Shown here one piece after another: positions 31,576-39,484 of a DNA stretch of 64,000 nucleotides (its first letter is position 1; every line of letters begins with the position of its first letter). Under the pieces are notes generated by a model. It was not told the origin of the DNA, ran no database searches, and was given only the letters and a program-made list of their open reading frames with translations. The stretch comes from an uncultured Hyphomicrobiaceae bacterium (GTDB lineage Bacteria; Pseudomonadota; Alphaproteobacteria; Rhizobiales; CAMYJA01), in the NCBI GenBank assembly GCA_947258705.1, contig CAMYJA010000003.1, positions 1 through 64,000 on the forward strand. The letters run 5' to 3'. A program made the translations under genes and the position numbers.

Positions 31576-32127
31576 TCATGCATCTTCCGCCTCGGCGTGT
31601 TGTATCAGGCTATCGGTCATTACAAGTTTTGCCTGGGCTATCATGTCGAATGCCAGCCCGAGAACGAGCGGCTTTCCACTATTTTCAAGATCAACCTCAA
31701 GTCTTACTTCCCGATTTTCAACTCCATCAAGGATTCCTCGAAATCTGCGGCGTCCCTCGATCAGTTCCTTGGTTTCGATTTTTACCTCAAAGCCCGCCCA
31801 TTTCTGAAAATCGCCGGGGCGTACAAGGGGGCGGTCTATGCCGGGTGAGGAAACCTCCAACCGGTAGCGACCGGAAACGGGATCGGCGACATCCAACAGC
31901 GGCGATATATTCCGCGAAACCATAGTGCAGTCTTCGATGGACATGGTGCCGTCGGGACGTTCAGCCATTATCTGCAATGTGCCGCCATCCCGGCCGGACA
32001 TAATGACCCGTACAAGCTGGTAGCCCATGTCCTCAATGACCGGCTCAACAAGATCGGCAATCTCGCCTGCAACACCCGATTCCCTTATCAGGCGTTCATT
32101 TTCTCCATGTTCCATTCTCGTCCGCAT
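31576..32127 (-). CDS. rimP: Ribosome maturation factor RimP
   Basis: 30S assembly factor, about 183 residues, first gene of the nusA operon. Typical segments are [38 protein letters not shown] and the well-conserved [20 protein letters not shown]. Several starts are possible: TTG 32139, ATG 32127 and ATG 32115. AAAGGA lies just before 32127. The C-terminal tail is acidic. A terminator-like hairpin with a T-run lies 60 bp upstream and may attenuate this operon. Confidence 0.95.
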   Translation of the reverse strand: MRTRMEHGENERLIRESGVAGEIADLVEPVIEDMGYQLVRVIMSGRDGGTLQIMAERPDGTMSIEDCTMVSRNISPLLDVADPVSGRYRLEVSSPGIDRPLVRPGDFQKWAGFEVKIETKELIEGRRRFRGILDGVENREVRLEVDLENSGKPLVLGLAFDMIAQAKLVMTDSLIQHAEAEDA

Positions 32128-32189
32128 CAATCCTTTCAATGCTCAATACTCGATATGCTGCGCGCGCCGTCAGCCTCGATAAGAACCGC

Positions 32190-32225
32190 AAAAACAAAAA
32201 GAGCGGACCCCCGAGGGCCCACTCT
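32190..32225 (-). terminator. Rho-independent terminator or attenuator upstream of rimP
   Basis: Read on the minus strand, an 11-bp stem (AGAGTGGGCCC with its partner GGGTCCGCTCT, two G-T wobbles) closes a TCGG loop and is followed by TTTTTGTTTTT. It lies between trmB and rimP, so it can end the metK-trmB transcript or attenuate rimP-nusA. Confidence 0.8.
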
Positions 32226-32290
32226 CCAATGAAGAGATATATATTTAAGAGCACTCAGATACTAGTCCCAGTGCCCACAAGTTGCAATAT

Positions 32291-32995
32291 TTATCTCATC
32301 TTCGCCTGTATTCTCTGAAAAGTCAGATAATAGCATTTGCGTCCGGCTTTTTTGGCCTTTTGCTCATAGCGGGTAGACACCCAGTCGGTGGGCGCTTCAC
32401 GCCAGTCGGCGGGCTTTTGCGCCGTCCATCGAAATGCCCCGGATGCCCGCGCCGCGGCCAGAATGGCGCAGGCATAATCGCCAATATCGGTTGCGATGCG
32501 AAGCTCCGCTCCGGGTTTGAGAACTTTTCCAAGCCGAACGAAATTGGCCTCAGAGAGGAAGCGTCGTTTGTTATGACGTTTTTTCGGCCATGGGTCCGGA
32601 TAGAGCACAAATGCCCGTTCGATCGAGTCCGGCTCAAGACGCTCGATCACTTCGCCGGCATCGCCATCATGGATGAGAATATTGCCGATCTCCCGGTCCT
32701 CGATAAGACCGAGCAGCTTAGCCGTGCCATTGATAAAGGGTTCGCAGCCGATGAACTGGATGCCGGGATGTTTTAGGGCCTGAGAGGCCAGATGCTCACC
32801 CCCGCCATAACCGATCTCCAGCCAGATTTTTCCGTTGCCCAGCGCCGCCAGATCGCTCGCGACGGTGGCGAGGTTCAATTTCAGCTTCGGAAGAAGATTA
32901 TTTACCAGGTGCTTCTGGCGGGTGCTTAGCGGCCTCGATTTCCGGCGACCGTAGAGCCGTCTGCGTTTGGCATAGCCCGGTTTATCTGCTTGCAC
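32291..32995 (-). CDS. trmB: tRNA (guanine-N7-)-methyltransferase TrmB
   Basis: SAM-dependent enzyme making m7G46 in the variable loop of tRNA. It has 234 residues, with the SAM motif WLEIGYGGGEHLA and the family signature VLYPDPWPKKRHNKRR. Near the C-terminus is the STRYEQKAKKAGRKCYYLTF segment. The start is GTG at 32995 with AGAGG upstream. metK ends 16 bp before, so the SAM-producing and SAM-using enzymes are probably co-transcribed, an arrangement conserved in Rhizobiales. Confidence 0.97.
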   Translation of the reverse strand: MQADKPGYAKRRRLYGRRKSRPLSTRQKHLVNNLLPKLKLNLATVASDLAALGNGKIWLEIGYGGGEHLASQALKHPGIQFIGCEPFINGTAKLLGLIEDREIGNILIHDGDAGEVIERLEPDSIERAFVLYPDPWPKKRHNKRRFLSEANFVRLGKVLKPGAELRIATDIGDYACAILAAARASGAFRWTAQKPADWREAPTDWVSTRYEQKAKKAGRKCYYLTFQRIQAKMR

Positions 32996-33011
32996 GCACG
33001 ACCTCTGGAGT

Positions 33012-34187
33012 TCAACTCAATTCGGATTTGATCGCCTCGGCCAGATCCAGTTTTTCCCATGAGAAGCCGCCCTCATTATCGGGCTCCCGGCCGAAATGTC
33101 CATAGGCCGAGGTGCGCTCATATATGGGACGATTCAGGCTCAACAGCTCGCGTATGCCGCGGGGGCTGAGATCAACGATCCTGCTTAAAACTTTTTCAAG
33201 CGTGGATTCCTCGACAGTGCCGGTGTTGTGAAGATCGACATAGAGCGACAGGGGCTTGGACACGCCGATGGCGTAGGACACCTGAAGCGTGCACTTGTCC
33301 GCGAGCCCCGCGGCCACGATGTTCTTGGCGACGTAGCGGGCGGCATAGGCTGCGGATCTGTCCACCTTAGTCGGGTCCTTGCCGGAGAATGCACCGCCGC
33401 CATGGGGCGCGGCGCCGCCATATGTGTCGACAATGATCTTGCGGCCGGTCAGTCCGGCGTCTCCATCAGGCCCACCGATGACAAAACGTCCGGTGGGATT
33501 TATGTAAAGCTCGTCTTCGGGACACATCCAGCCATCGGGCAGAACGTCCGCGACAACGCCCCGCACGATGTTGTGGAGGTGATCCTGCGGCACATCTTCA
33601 TTGTGCTGGGTCGAAACAACCACCGATGTCGCTCCGACCGGCTTGCCGTTTTCGTATTGCAGGGTGACCTGACTTTTCGAGTCCGGTCCGAGTTCCGGCA
33701 TAGCGCCCGAATGGCGGCCCTTCGCCAGCTCCTCGAGAATACGATGGGAATAATGAATGGGCGCCGGCATGAGATTGTCCGTTTCGCGGCAGGCATAGCC
33801 AAACATGATGCCCTGATCGCCGGCCCCTTCGTCCTTCTGGCTTGCCTCGTCCGAATCAACACCCTGGGCGATATCCGCGGATTGTTCGTGGAGGTAATTT
33901 TCAAGACGCGCGTTCTTCCAGTGGAATCCCTCCTGCTCATAACCGATTTTTCGCACAGCCTCTCGAGCAGTTTGTTCGATCAATTCCTGTGAAATGGGCT
34001 CCGAGCATCGCACCTCACCGGCCAGTACAATGAGATTTGTGGTTGTCAGGGTTTCGACAGCAACGCGGCTCAAGGGATCGGTACCAAGATAAAGGTCGAC
34101 AATTGAATCCGATATCCGGTCGCAAACCTTGTCAGGATGACCTTCGGACACCGACTCACTGGTAAATAAATACGAACTGCGTGACAC
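33012..34187 (-). CDS. metK: S-adenosylmethionine synthetase MetK
   Basis: Makes SAM from methionine and ATP. From GTG 34187 the protein has 391 residues and starts [20 protein letters not shown]. It shows [12 protein letters not shown], the [22 protein letters not shown] loop and the [13 protein letters not shown]-type ending. A longer frame begins at 34283, but AGAGG lies 6 nt before the GTG and the family N-terminus fits there. A good promoter lies about 100 nt upstream, leaving a GC-rich, structured leader. trmB follows after 16 bp. Confidence 0.97.
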   Translation of the reverse strand: MSRSSYLFTSESVSEGHPDKVCDRISDSIVDLYLGTDPLSRVAVETLTTTNLIVLAGEVRCSEPISQELIEQTAREAVRKIGYEQEGFHWKNARLENYLHEQSADIAQGVDSDEASQKDEGAGDQGIMFGYACRETDNLMPAPIHYSHRILEELAKGRHSGAMPELGPDSKSQVTLQYENGKPVGATSVVVSTQHNEDVPQDHLHNIVRGVVADVLPDGWMCPEDELYINPTGRFVIGGPDGDAGLTGRKIIVDTYGGAAPHGGGAFSGKDPTKVDRSAAYAARYVAKNIVAAGLADKCTLQVSYAIGVSKPLSLYVDLHNTGTVEESTLEKVLSRIVDLSPRGIRELLSLNRPIYERTSAYGHFGREPDNEGGFSWEKLDLAEAIKSELS

Positions 34188-34232
34188 TTTCACCCTCTTT
34201 CGAATTTTTTGATGGTTTCTCTTGGTTGGCTG

Positions 34233-34268
34233 GCTACGCCCAGGGAGGTTCCGGCTCCCAGCGGCAGC
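34233..34268 (-). promoter_or_regulatory. Structured leader hairpin upstream of metK
   Basis: On the minus strand AGCTGCCGCTGGGAG and CTCCCTGGGCGTAGC fold into a stem with small internal loops. The core GGGAG/CTCCC encloses CCGGAAC. It lies in the predicted metK 5' UTR. I do not see the core of SAM-I, SAM-II or SAM/SAH riboswitches. Confidence 0.4.
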
Positions 34269-34292
34269 TATGGTTCGGCACAATGGCTGGAT

Positions 34293-34320
34293 TTCATACA
34301 GGCTTTAAAATTTGGGTCAA
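34293..34320 (-). promoter_or_regulatory. Predicted promoter of metK-trmB
   Basis: On the minus strand TTGACC (34320-34315) and TATGAA (34298-34293) are 16 bp apart. Transcription would start near 34286, about 100 nt before the metK GTG. Confidence 0.55.
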
Positions 34321-34357
34321 GCGCGTTTTTGGGTGGAGATGGCGCGTATCGACTTGC

Positions 34358-34825
34358 CTAGTCGGATTGTTTGTCCGCCATGGCACGCACCAGTTCGATG
34401 ACGTTGCGGCGTACCTTCGGATCGGTGATCTGCTGGAAAGCGCGATTGAGCTCGATGCCTTCGCGACTGCTGAGAAATTCCGAGAAATTGGGCTCGCTCT
34501 CCGATTCTGAAAACCCGGGCGTGCCATGGGTTTCATCAGACATGGGCATATCGTCGTAAAAGAACTGGACCGGAACCGCGAGTATTTGTGAAATCTCGTA
34601 TAGACGGCTGGCGCCAATGCGGTTGGTGCCTTTTTCGTATTTCTGGATTTGCTGAAACGTCAGCCCCAGGAGCTTGCCGAGCTTTTCCTGACTAAGCTGC
34701 TTGATGCCACGCCGGATGCGTACCCGCGAGCCAACATGGACATCAATCGGATGGGGCTTTGCCGAACTGTAATCTTTCCTCGGCTTATTAGATTGATCGT
34801 CTTTATCAGTCACCTTGAAACCCAT
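34358..34825 (-). CDS. XRE-family transcriptional regulator (PhrR/PraR-like)
   Basis: DNA-binding protein of 155 residues. A polar leader of about 28 residues precedes an XRE/Cro helix-turn-helix (VRIRRGIKQLSQEKLGKLLG, then FQQIQKYEKGTNRI) at about residues 33-88. The C-terminal part, with LSSREGIELNRAFQQI and VRRNVIELVRAMA, is typical of the alphaproteobacterial regulators represented by PhrR of Sinorhizobium and PraR of Rhizobium, also located between lnt and metK. It lies 148 bp after lnt. Its targets here are unknown. Confidence 0.9.
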   Translation of the reverse strand: MGFKVTDKDDQSNKPRKDYSSAKPHPIDVHVGSRVRIRRGIKQLSQEKLGKLLGLTFQQIQKYEKGTNRIGASRLYEISQILAVPVQFFYDDMPMSDETHGTPGFSESESEPNFSEFLSSREGIELNRAFQQITDPKVRRNVIELVRAMADKQSD

Positions 34826-34973
34826 CCGTGGACGAACTGATTGCCCGTTACTTCTCTTTTATGAAAGCCATTCTTACAGGTCAAGCATTGTTATTACCAA
34901 CTCCGCGCCAGCATCACTGTTTTTAACCAAATTAAGTCATTCTATCCAGCATTCAATTGAGGTTTTACATTTA

Positions 34974-36656
34974 TTAGATTTCACCTGTCCTACCGCGCGC
35001 AACCAAAAACATTGCAATGAGGATGCTAAGTATCTCGAAGAACAATATACTTTCCCGGTACATTGCGTAGGTTGTCGGCGGCAACGCGGATGGGAGATGA
35101 CTGTTCACCGCGCCCGTAGACATCAGCGGTATCCGATTCAATATTCTGCCGTAAGGATCGATAACCGCCGAAATTCCGGTATTCGCCACGCGCACCAGGG
35201 GTACGCCTTCTTCAATGGCGCGGATGCGCGCCTGATGGAAATGCTGATGGGGACCTGAGGTGCGGCCGAACCAGGCATCATTCGTCAGGTTCAGAAGCCA
35301 GGCCGGTCTTTTATCGCCATTGATGAATTTTCCCGGGAAGATAATCTCATAACAGATGAGAGGGACGGTTCGGGGCAATCCCTTGATGGTGAATTTCTGG
35401 CCTGCTCCGCCACTGGCAAATCCCCCTTTGAGACGGGTCAATTGCTCAAGCCCGATCGCTTCGAGAAAATTCTGGAACGGCAGGAATTCGCCGAAGGGAA
35501 CCAAATGCATTTTGTCGTAGACCGCCAGCGTTCGACCGTCGGTGTCAAGCGCTAGCAGGCTGTTGAAAACCCGTCTTTTTATCAGGCTCCCCGGGGCCGC
35601 GCCGGGGGAGGGGCTTTCCTGCATTCGCAAGGCACCCGTTATAAGCACCGTATTCCCGGGAAGAAGGGCCGCGATCGCGTCGAGGGACTGCCGGCTTCGC
35701 AAGATAAGAAAGGGGAATGCCGATTCGGGCCAGATGACATGGGTGACATTGGTCAGTGCAGTATCGGCGGGGCCTGACCTGCCCGAGGTTACTTGCATCA
35801 GCCTGTTAAAGACCTGCTGACGGTTTTGCGGAAGCCATTTGTCTTTTTGTGGAATATTCGGCTGGACGAGACGTAACTTCACCCCGTCGACCGGATTTAA
35901 TGGCGGCGCCGAGAAACGCGCATTGCCAACAGGCATGCCGATCAGAAATGCGGCAAGCGCCGCCCCCGGAAGAATGAGCCGGCCGGCGCCCGGCAGGCCC
36001 GTCTCATCCTGTTTTAGGACATGATCGATCAGGGGAACCGGGCTCGCAAAAATCAAGATGGCGAGCGGCGTCAGTCCATAGGCTCCGAAAAAGGCCGCCC
36101 ATTGCATCATGCTCTCATTTCCTGTCAGGGAATACCCAAGCAGGTTCCAGGGAAAGCCTGTGAAAAGCTGGCCTCTGAGCCATTCGGTCACTGTCAGAGT
36201 GAGGGCGAGGGCAAGCAGACGATAGATCCCCGGTCGCCAGATCAAAGCCGCCGCAGCCGAGGCGAGGGCAAAGTAGAATGCGAGGCCGGCGGGCAGCAGC
36301 GTCACGGCAAATGGCAGCGCCCAGGCAAACTTATCAGCCTCCACGAGAAAAGCTTCTCCGATCCAGAAAAGGCTTGCGAGGAAATAGCCGAAGCCGAAGA
36401 ACCAGCCGACAACAGCAGCGTTCCACGCTCTTCGACCGGGTTTCCCGTTCTCTGCCCTGGCAATGGTCCCGTCCAGGAGCAGTACAAAGACCGGGATGGT
36501 AATGAACATCACCGGCCAGGCAAAAAGAGGGGCCATGCTTAATACGCTTGCGGCGCCGGCCAGCATGGCGATGACATGAAGCCGCCAACCTTTCGCATCG
36601 CGAATTTTCGTTAAAAATTTCCGCATCATCTGCAACCGTGCAACTGGCGTGGTCAT
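34974..36656 (-). CDS. lnt: Apolipoprotein N-acyltransferase Lnt
   Basis: Inner-membrane enzyme that adds the third acyl chain to lipoproteins. The 560-residue protein has about six N-terminal transmembrane helices followed by a nitrilase-like periplasmic domain. The catalytic triad fits Glu in WPESAFPFLIL, Lys in YDKMHLVPFGEFLPF and Cys in PLICYEIIFPG. I start it at ATG 36656, which overlaps the TGA of the corC remnant as TGATG; a TTG precedes it and ATGs occur at 36629 and 36626. The coupling supports the view that the corC 3' end is ancestral. Confidence 0.95.
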   Translation of the reverse strand: MTTPVARLQMMRKFLTKIRDAKGWRLHVIAMLAGAASVLSMAPLFAWPVMFITIPVFVLLLDGTIARAENGKPGRRAWNAAVVGWFFGFGYFLASLFWIGEAFLVEADKFAWALPFAVTLLPAGLAFYFALASAAAALIWRPGIYRLLALALTLTVTEWLRGQLFTGFPWNLLGYSLTGNESMMQWAAFFGAYGLTPLAILIFASPVPLIDHVLKQDETGLPGAGRLILPGAALAAFLIGMPVGNARFSAPPLNPVDGVKLRLVQPNIPQKDKWLPQNRQQVFNRLMQVTSGRSGPADTALTNVTHVIWPESAFPFLILRSRQSLDAIAALLPGNTVLITGALRMQESPSPGAAPGSLIKRRVFNSLLALDTDGRTLAVYDKMHLVPFGEFLPFQNFLEAIGLEQLTRLKGGFASGGAGQKFTIKGLPRTVPLICYEIIFPGKFINGDKRPAWLLNLTNDAWFGRTSGPHQHFHQARIRAIEEGVPLVRVANTGISAVIDPYGRILNRIPLMSTGAVNSHLPSALPPTTYAMYRESILFFEILSILIAMFLVARGRTGEI

Positions 36657-36838
36657 CAATCCCCGGAATGCCTGAGGTCTTTTGGATTGTCGATCTGCAA
36701 TTTGCCTCGATGAATTTTGAGACGTTTGATACGACGCGAGTCCGCCTCGAGTATTTCAAACTCGATGCCTTTCGGGTGCGGCACCAACTCGCCGCGTACC
36801 GGAACCCGCCCAACAAGAGAAAATGATGAGTTTTTCAA
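36656..36838 (-). pseudogene. Out-of-frame C-terminal remnant of the CorC/TlyC-like gene
   Basis: From about 36823 this frame reads FSLVGRVPVRGELVPHPKG and ILEADSRRIKRLKIHRG, the normal end of the CorC_HlyC domain. It is out of frame with the upstream CorC reading frame. Its TGA overlaps the lnt ATG. No independent start is convincing (only a TTG at 36838 inside the palindrome), so it is the detached 3' end of the upstream gene. Confidence 0.85.
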
Positions 36839-37715
36839 ACTCTTCGACCGGAGCCCGTGCTGAGGCGATCAGTCCCTGTATCGGGTCTTCGACGATCAGG
36901 TCGACAATCTGATCGTCATGCTCATCCTCGATCTCTCCAACAACCTGCTCGACCAGATCCTCAATCGACACCAGTCCGTCCGTACCGCCATATTCGTCTA
37001 TCACGAGAGCCTGATGCGTGCGGGTCGACTGCATGCGCAAAAGAAGGTTCATTGCCGGCATGGACGGTGGAACGAAAAGTATGGGGCGGCGTATCCTGGC
37101 CGACATTATGGGTTTTGATAGATCTTTTTTCGAAAAGTCCTTGTCGAGCGCTTTTTGCGCCGTCTTGCCGTCTGAATCCCGGTCGTCGCCGTTTGAAGCC
37201 GGCCGCGCTCCATTTTTTGCGCCATTGCCCGATTTCCGCGCGGCTGAAAACTTTGAATCCATGAGCCATCCCACCAGATCCTTGATATGAATCATCCCCC
37301 GGGCATCGTCCAGAGTGTCGCGAAATACGGGTATGCGGGAATGGCCGGCATCCTTAAACAGGTTCAACAGCTCGCTGATCTCCGACTGTTCATCAATGGC
37401 TATGATGTCGGCGCGCGGGACCATGACATCTTCGACACGCAGGCCTCCAAGCCGCAACACGCGGTTGAGCATGTCCCGCTCCTGAGGTGAAAACACGCCT
37501 TTGTTTTCGGCATCGTCTTTCAGCGTATCGAGCAATTGCTCGCGCAGGGTCCGGCTCGTCTCCAGACCGAGTTTCGAGCGGATCAGATCGAGCCAGCCCG
37601 GCTGATCTGCGTCGTCATCGACTTCGCGGGAAGGTGCAGCATTTTCGTTCTGCACGTTTCTCTCCGACGGTTTCGTCTGTGGATTAGATGTTTTGGGTGT
37701 CTGCGCGACAGACAT
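36756..37715 (-). CDS. CorC/TlyC-like CBS-domain protein, 3' end frameshifted
   Basis: Hemolysin-family/CorC protein with two CBS domains (VEDVMVPRADIIAID and a second ending ALVIDEYGGTDGLVSIEDL), linked by a low-complexity insert at residues 155-195. The homologous part runs to EEFEKL (residue 296). After that the frame reads unrelated sequence, while the expected ending continues in another frame. About 20 codons of the CorC_HlyC domain (the segment ending GGLVF in relatives) also appear to be missing. A perfect palindrome, GAGTTTTTCAAACTC, sits at the break. It is either a true mutation or an assembly error. ATG 37715 has GGAGAG 8 nt upstream. ybeY precedes it by 23 bp. Confidence 0.85.
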   Translation of the reverse strand: MSVAQTPKTSNPQTKPSERNVQNENAAPSREVDDDADQPGWLDLIRSKLGLETSRTLREQLLDTLKDDAENKGVFSPQERDMLNRVLRLGGLRVEDVMVPRADIIAIDEQSEISELLNLFKDAGHSRIPVFRDTLDDARGMIHIKDLVGWLMDSKFSAARKSGNGAKNGARPASNGDDRDSDGKTAQKALDKDFSKKDLSKPIMSARIRRPILFVPPSMPAMNLLLRMQSTRTHQALVIDEYGGTDGLVSIEDLVEQVVGEIEDEHDDQIVDLIVEDPIQGLIASARAPVEEFEKLIIFSCWAGSGTRRVGAAPERHRV

Positions 37716-37738
37716 TATCGTAACTCTCCGGTCTTGGA

Positions 37739-38332
37739 TCAGCTGTTCTGTTCGGACTTCTCGAATTCCACATGGGGATCGGGGATTTTCATTTTTTTCA
37801 ACACCTCCGTTTCAACACCCTCCATCCTGGAAGCTTCACCGTCATTTTGATGGTCGTAGCCGAGCAAGTGGAGCACGCCATGCGCAATGAGATGGGCAAG
37901 ATGATGCGTGACCGGTATTTCCCTGATGCGCGCTTCCTCGGCAATGGTTTCACAGGCCAGAACGACATCACCGAGTATCGCTTCCGATTCAGGGTGTTGC
38001 GGGTCGTCCCCTCCAAAGGGAAAGGACAGGACGTTGGTCGGCTTATTCTTGCCGCGAAATTCAAGATTGAGTTTCATGACAGCCGCATCGGAACTCAATA
38101 CGATATTAATATGTGGCCGCACCCCGCTCCTTGCAATGCCGGGTGTTCCCGGCCCGGCTTCAAGAGCCGTCCGGACAGCCAGCCCGGCTGCCTTTCGCGC
38201 CAGCAGTTCGATCAGGTCGTCAGGACCGGGCCAGTCGCCGCCGTCACGCACGATTTCGACATGGCAACCGGCTCCGTCAAGGACGTCAAGATCGCCGTCC
38301 GCGAAATTCAGGTTGATTGTATGGTCGTTCAT
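37739..38332 (-). CDS. ybeY: Endoribonuclease YbeY (rRNA maturation factor)
   Basis: Zinc-dependent endoribonuclease for 16S rRNA 3' maturation and ribosome quality control. The 197-residue protein has the metal motif H-x3-H-x5-H in HGVLHLLGYDH and the earlier NVLSFPF and LGDVVLACETIAEEA segments. Its ATG overlaps the phoH stop by 4 bp (ATGA), so translation is coupled. corC follows by 23 bp. The phoH-ybeY-corC-lnt order is widespread in proteobacteria. Confidence 0.96.
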   Translation of the reverse strand: MNDHTINLNFADGDLDVLDGAGCHVEIVRDGGDWPGPDDLIELLARKAAGLAVRTALEAGPGTPGIARSGVRPHINIVLSSDAAVMKLNLEFRGKNKPTNVLSFPFGGDDPQHPESEAILGDVVLACETIAEEARIREIPVTHHLAHLIAHGVLHLLGYDHQNDGEASRMEGVETEVLKKMKIPDPHVEFEKSEQNS

Positions 38333-39375
38333 TGCTCTTTTTTGGCCTTGTCATAGGCGTCGACGATTTTGGAGACCAGCGCTCTTCTCACGACATCTTT
38401 CGAGCCAAATTTGATAAAGGCGATGTCGTCGATTTTGCGCAGCAACTTCTCTGCCTCGCGCAGGCCGGAGTTCTGTCCATGCGGCAAATCGATCTGGGAG
38501 GGATCGCCGGTAATGATCATTTTCGCACCTTCGCCGAGCCTTGTGAGAAACATTTTCATCTGCATGCCGGTCGAGTTTTGCGCTTCGTCAAGTATAACGA
38601 AGGCATGCGACAACGTCCTGCCGCGCATAAAGGCAAGCGGCGCGATTTCGATCATGCCGCTTTCCAGGCCACGCTCGACTTTTTCAGGGGGCAGCACGTC
38701 ATAGAGCGCGTCATAGAGCGGACGCAAATAGGGATCGACCTTGTCGCGCATGTCGCCTGGCAAAAAACCGAGGCGCTCTCCAGCTTCGACCGCAGGCCGC
38801 GACAATATGATACGGTCGACCAGTCCCCGCTCGAGCTGCGATGCCGCCGCGGCTACTGCCAGATAGGTTTTGCCCGTTCCCGCGGGACCTGTCGAAAAGA
38901 CGAGATCCTTGGCTTCGATTGCTTTCAGATACAGGCTCTGGGCCGGTGTCCGCGCAGTGATTGTCCTTTTCCGCGTGCGCACCTGTGCCATGCCGCCCTT
39001 GGAATGGTCGAGCGAAGCGGGGGCCTGGCCCGCATCGTCTTCACCAATGCGCGTGTGATTCGCGTGGCGGAGCGCGCCCTCGATATCGCCGGCCCCGATA
39101 GCATCGCCCTTTTCGAGACGCGAATACAGATGCTCAAGCACTTCCTTTGCCATCAGGCAGGAAGCTTCGGGCCCCCTCAAGACCACCATATTGCCATGGG
39201 CATGGGCATCGATATCAAGATGTTGCTCAATCAGGGCCAAATGCGCGTCGTGTTCACCCAATAATGAGGCCAGATGCCGGTTGTCGGCGAATTCCGCCGT
39301 AATTTCGGAACTGCCGTCCTTATTACCTGGTGATTTTTTCTGGGCGCGTCTGGAAGGCTCTCGGACTTCTGTCAA
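38329..39375 (-). CDS. PhoH family ATPase
   Basis: P-loop ATPase of 348 residues with an N-terminal KH-like part and the PhoH domain: Walker A FSTGPAGTGKTYLAVAAA, then RPAVEAGERLGFLPGDM and Walker B FVILDEAQNST, and TGDPSQIDLP. PhoH proteins next to ybeY are thought to act in RNA metabolism. The start appears to be TTG at 39375, with GGGGGA about 9 nt upstream and no nearby ATG in frame. It follows miaB by 109 bp. Confidence 0.94.
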   Translation of the reverse strand: MTEVREPSRRAQKKSPGNKDGSSEITAEFADNRHLASLLGEHDAHLALIEQHLDIDAHAHGNMVVLRGPEASCLMAKEVLEHLYSRLEKGDAIGAGDIEGALRHANHTRIGEDDAGQAPASLDHSKGGMAQVRTRKRTITARTPAQSLYLKAIEAKDLVFSTGPAGTGKTYLAVAAAASQLERGLVDRIILSRPAVEAGERLGFLPGDMRDKVDPYLRPLYDALYDVLPPEKVERGLESGMIEIAPLAFMRGRTLSHAFVILDEAQNSTGMQMKMFLTRLGEGAKMIITGDPSQIDLPHGQNSGLREAEKLLRKIDDIAFIKFGSKDVVRRALVSKIVDAYDKAKKEQ

Positions 39376-39484
39376 AGAGTATATCCCCCGAATGTAATGT
39401 TCATTTCTGACATATGGGTATTATAGCAGGTGTCATCTCGTCTCGGCAAACCCGAACATTCCGGCATCAGCCGTTTGACGCATT

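Noticed and set aside
30022-31848. A 608-codon open frame on the plus strand opposite nusA and rimP
   Set aside because: It is the mirror of strong codon bias in nusA. It has no recognisable protein features, and nusA is certain in the other strand.
34188-34357. SAM-I, SAM-II or SAM/SAH riboswitch before metK
   Set aside because: The leader folds, but the conserved core sequences of those classes are not visible; only the hairpin is reported.
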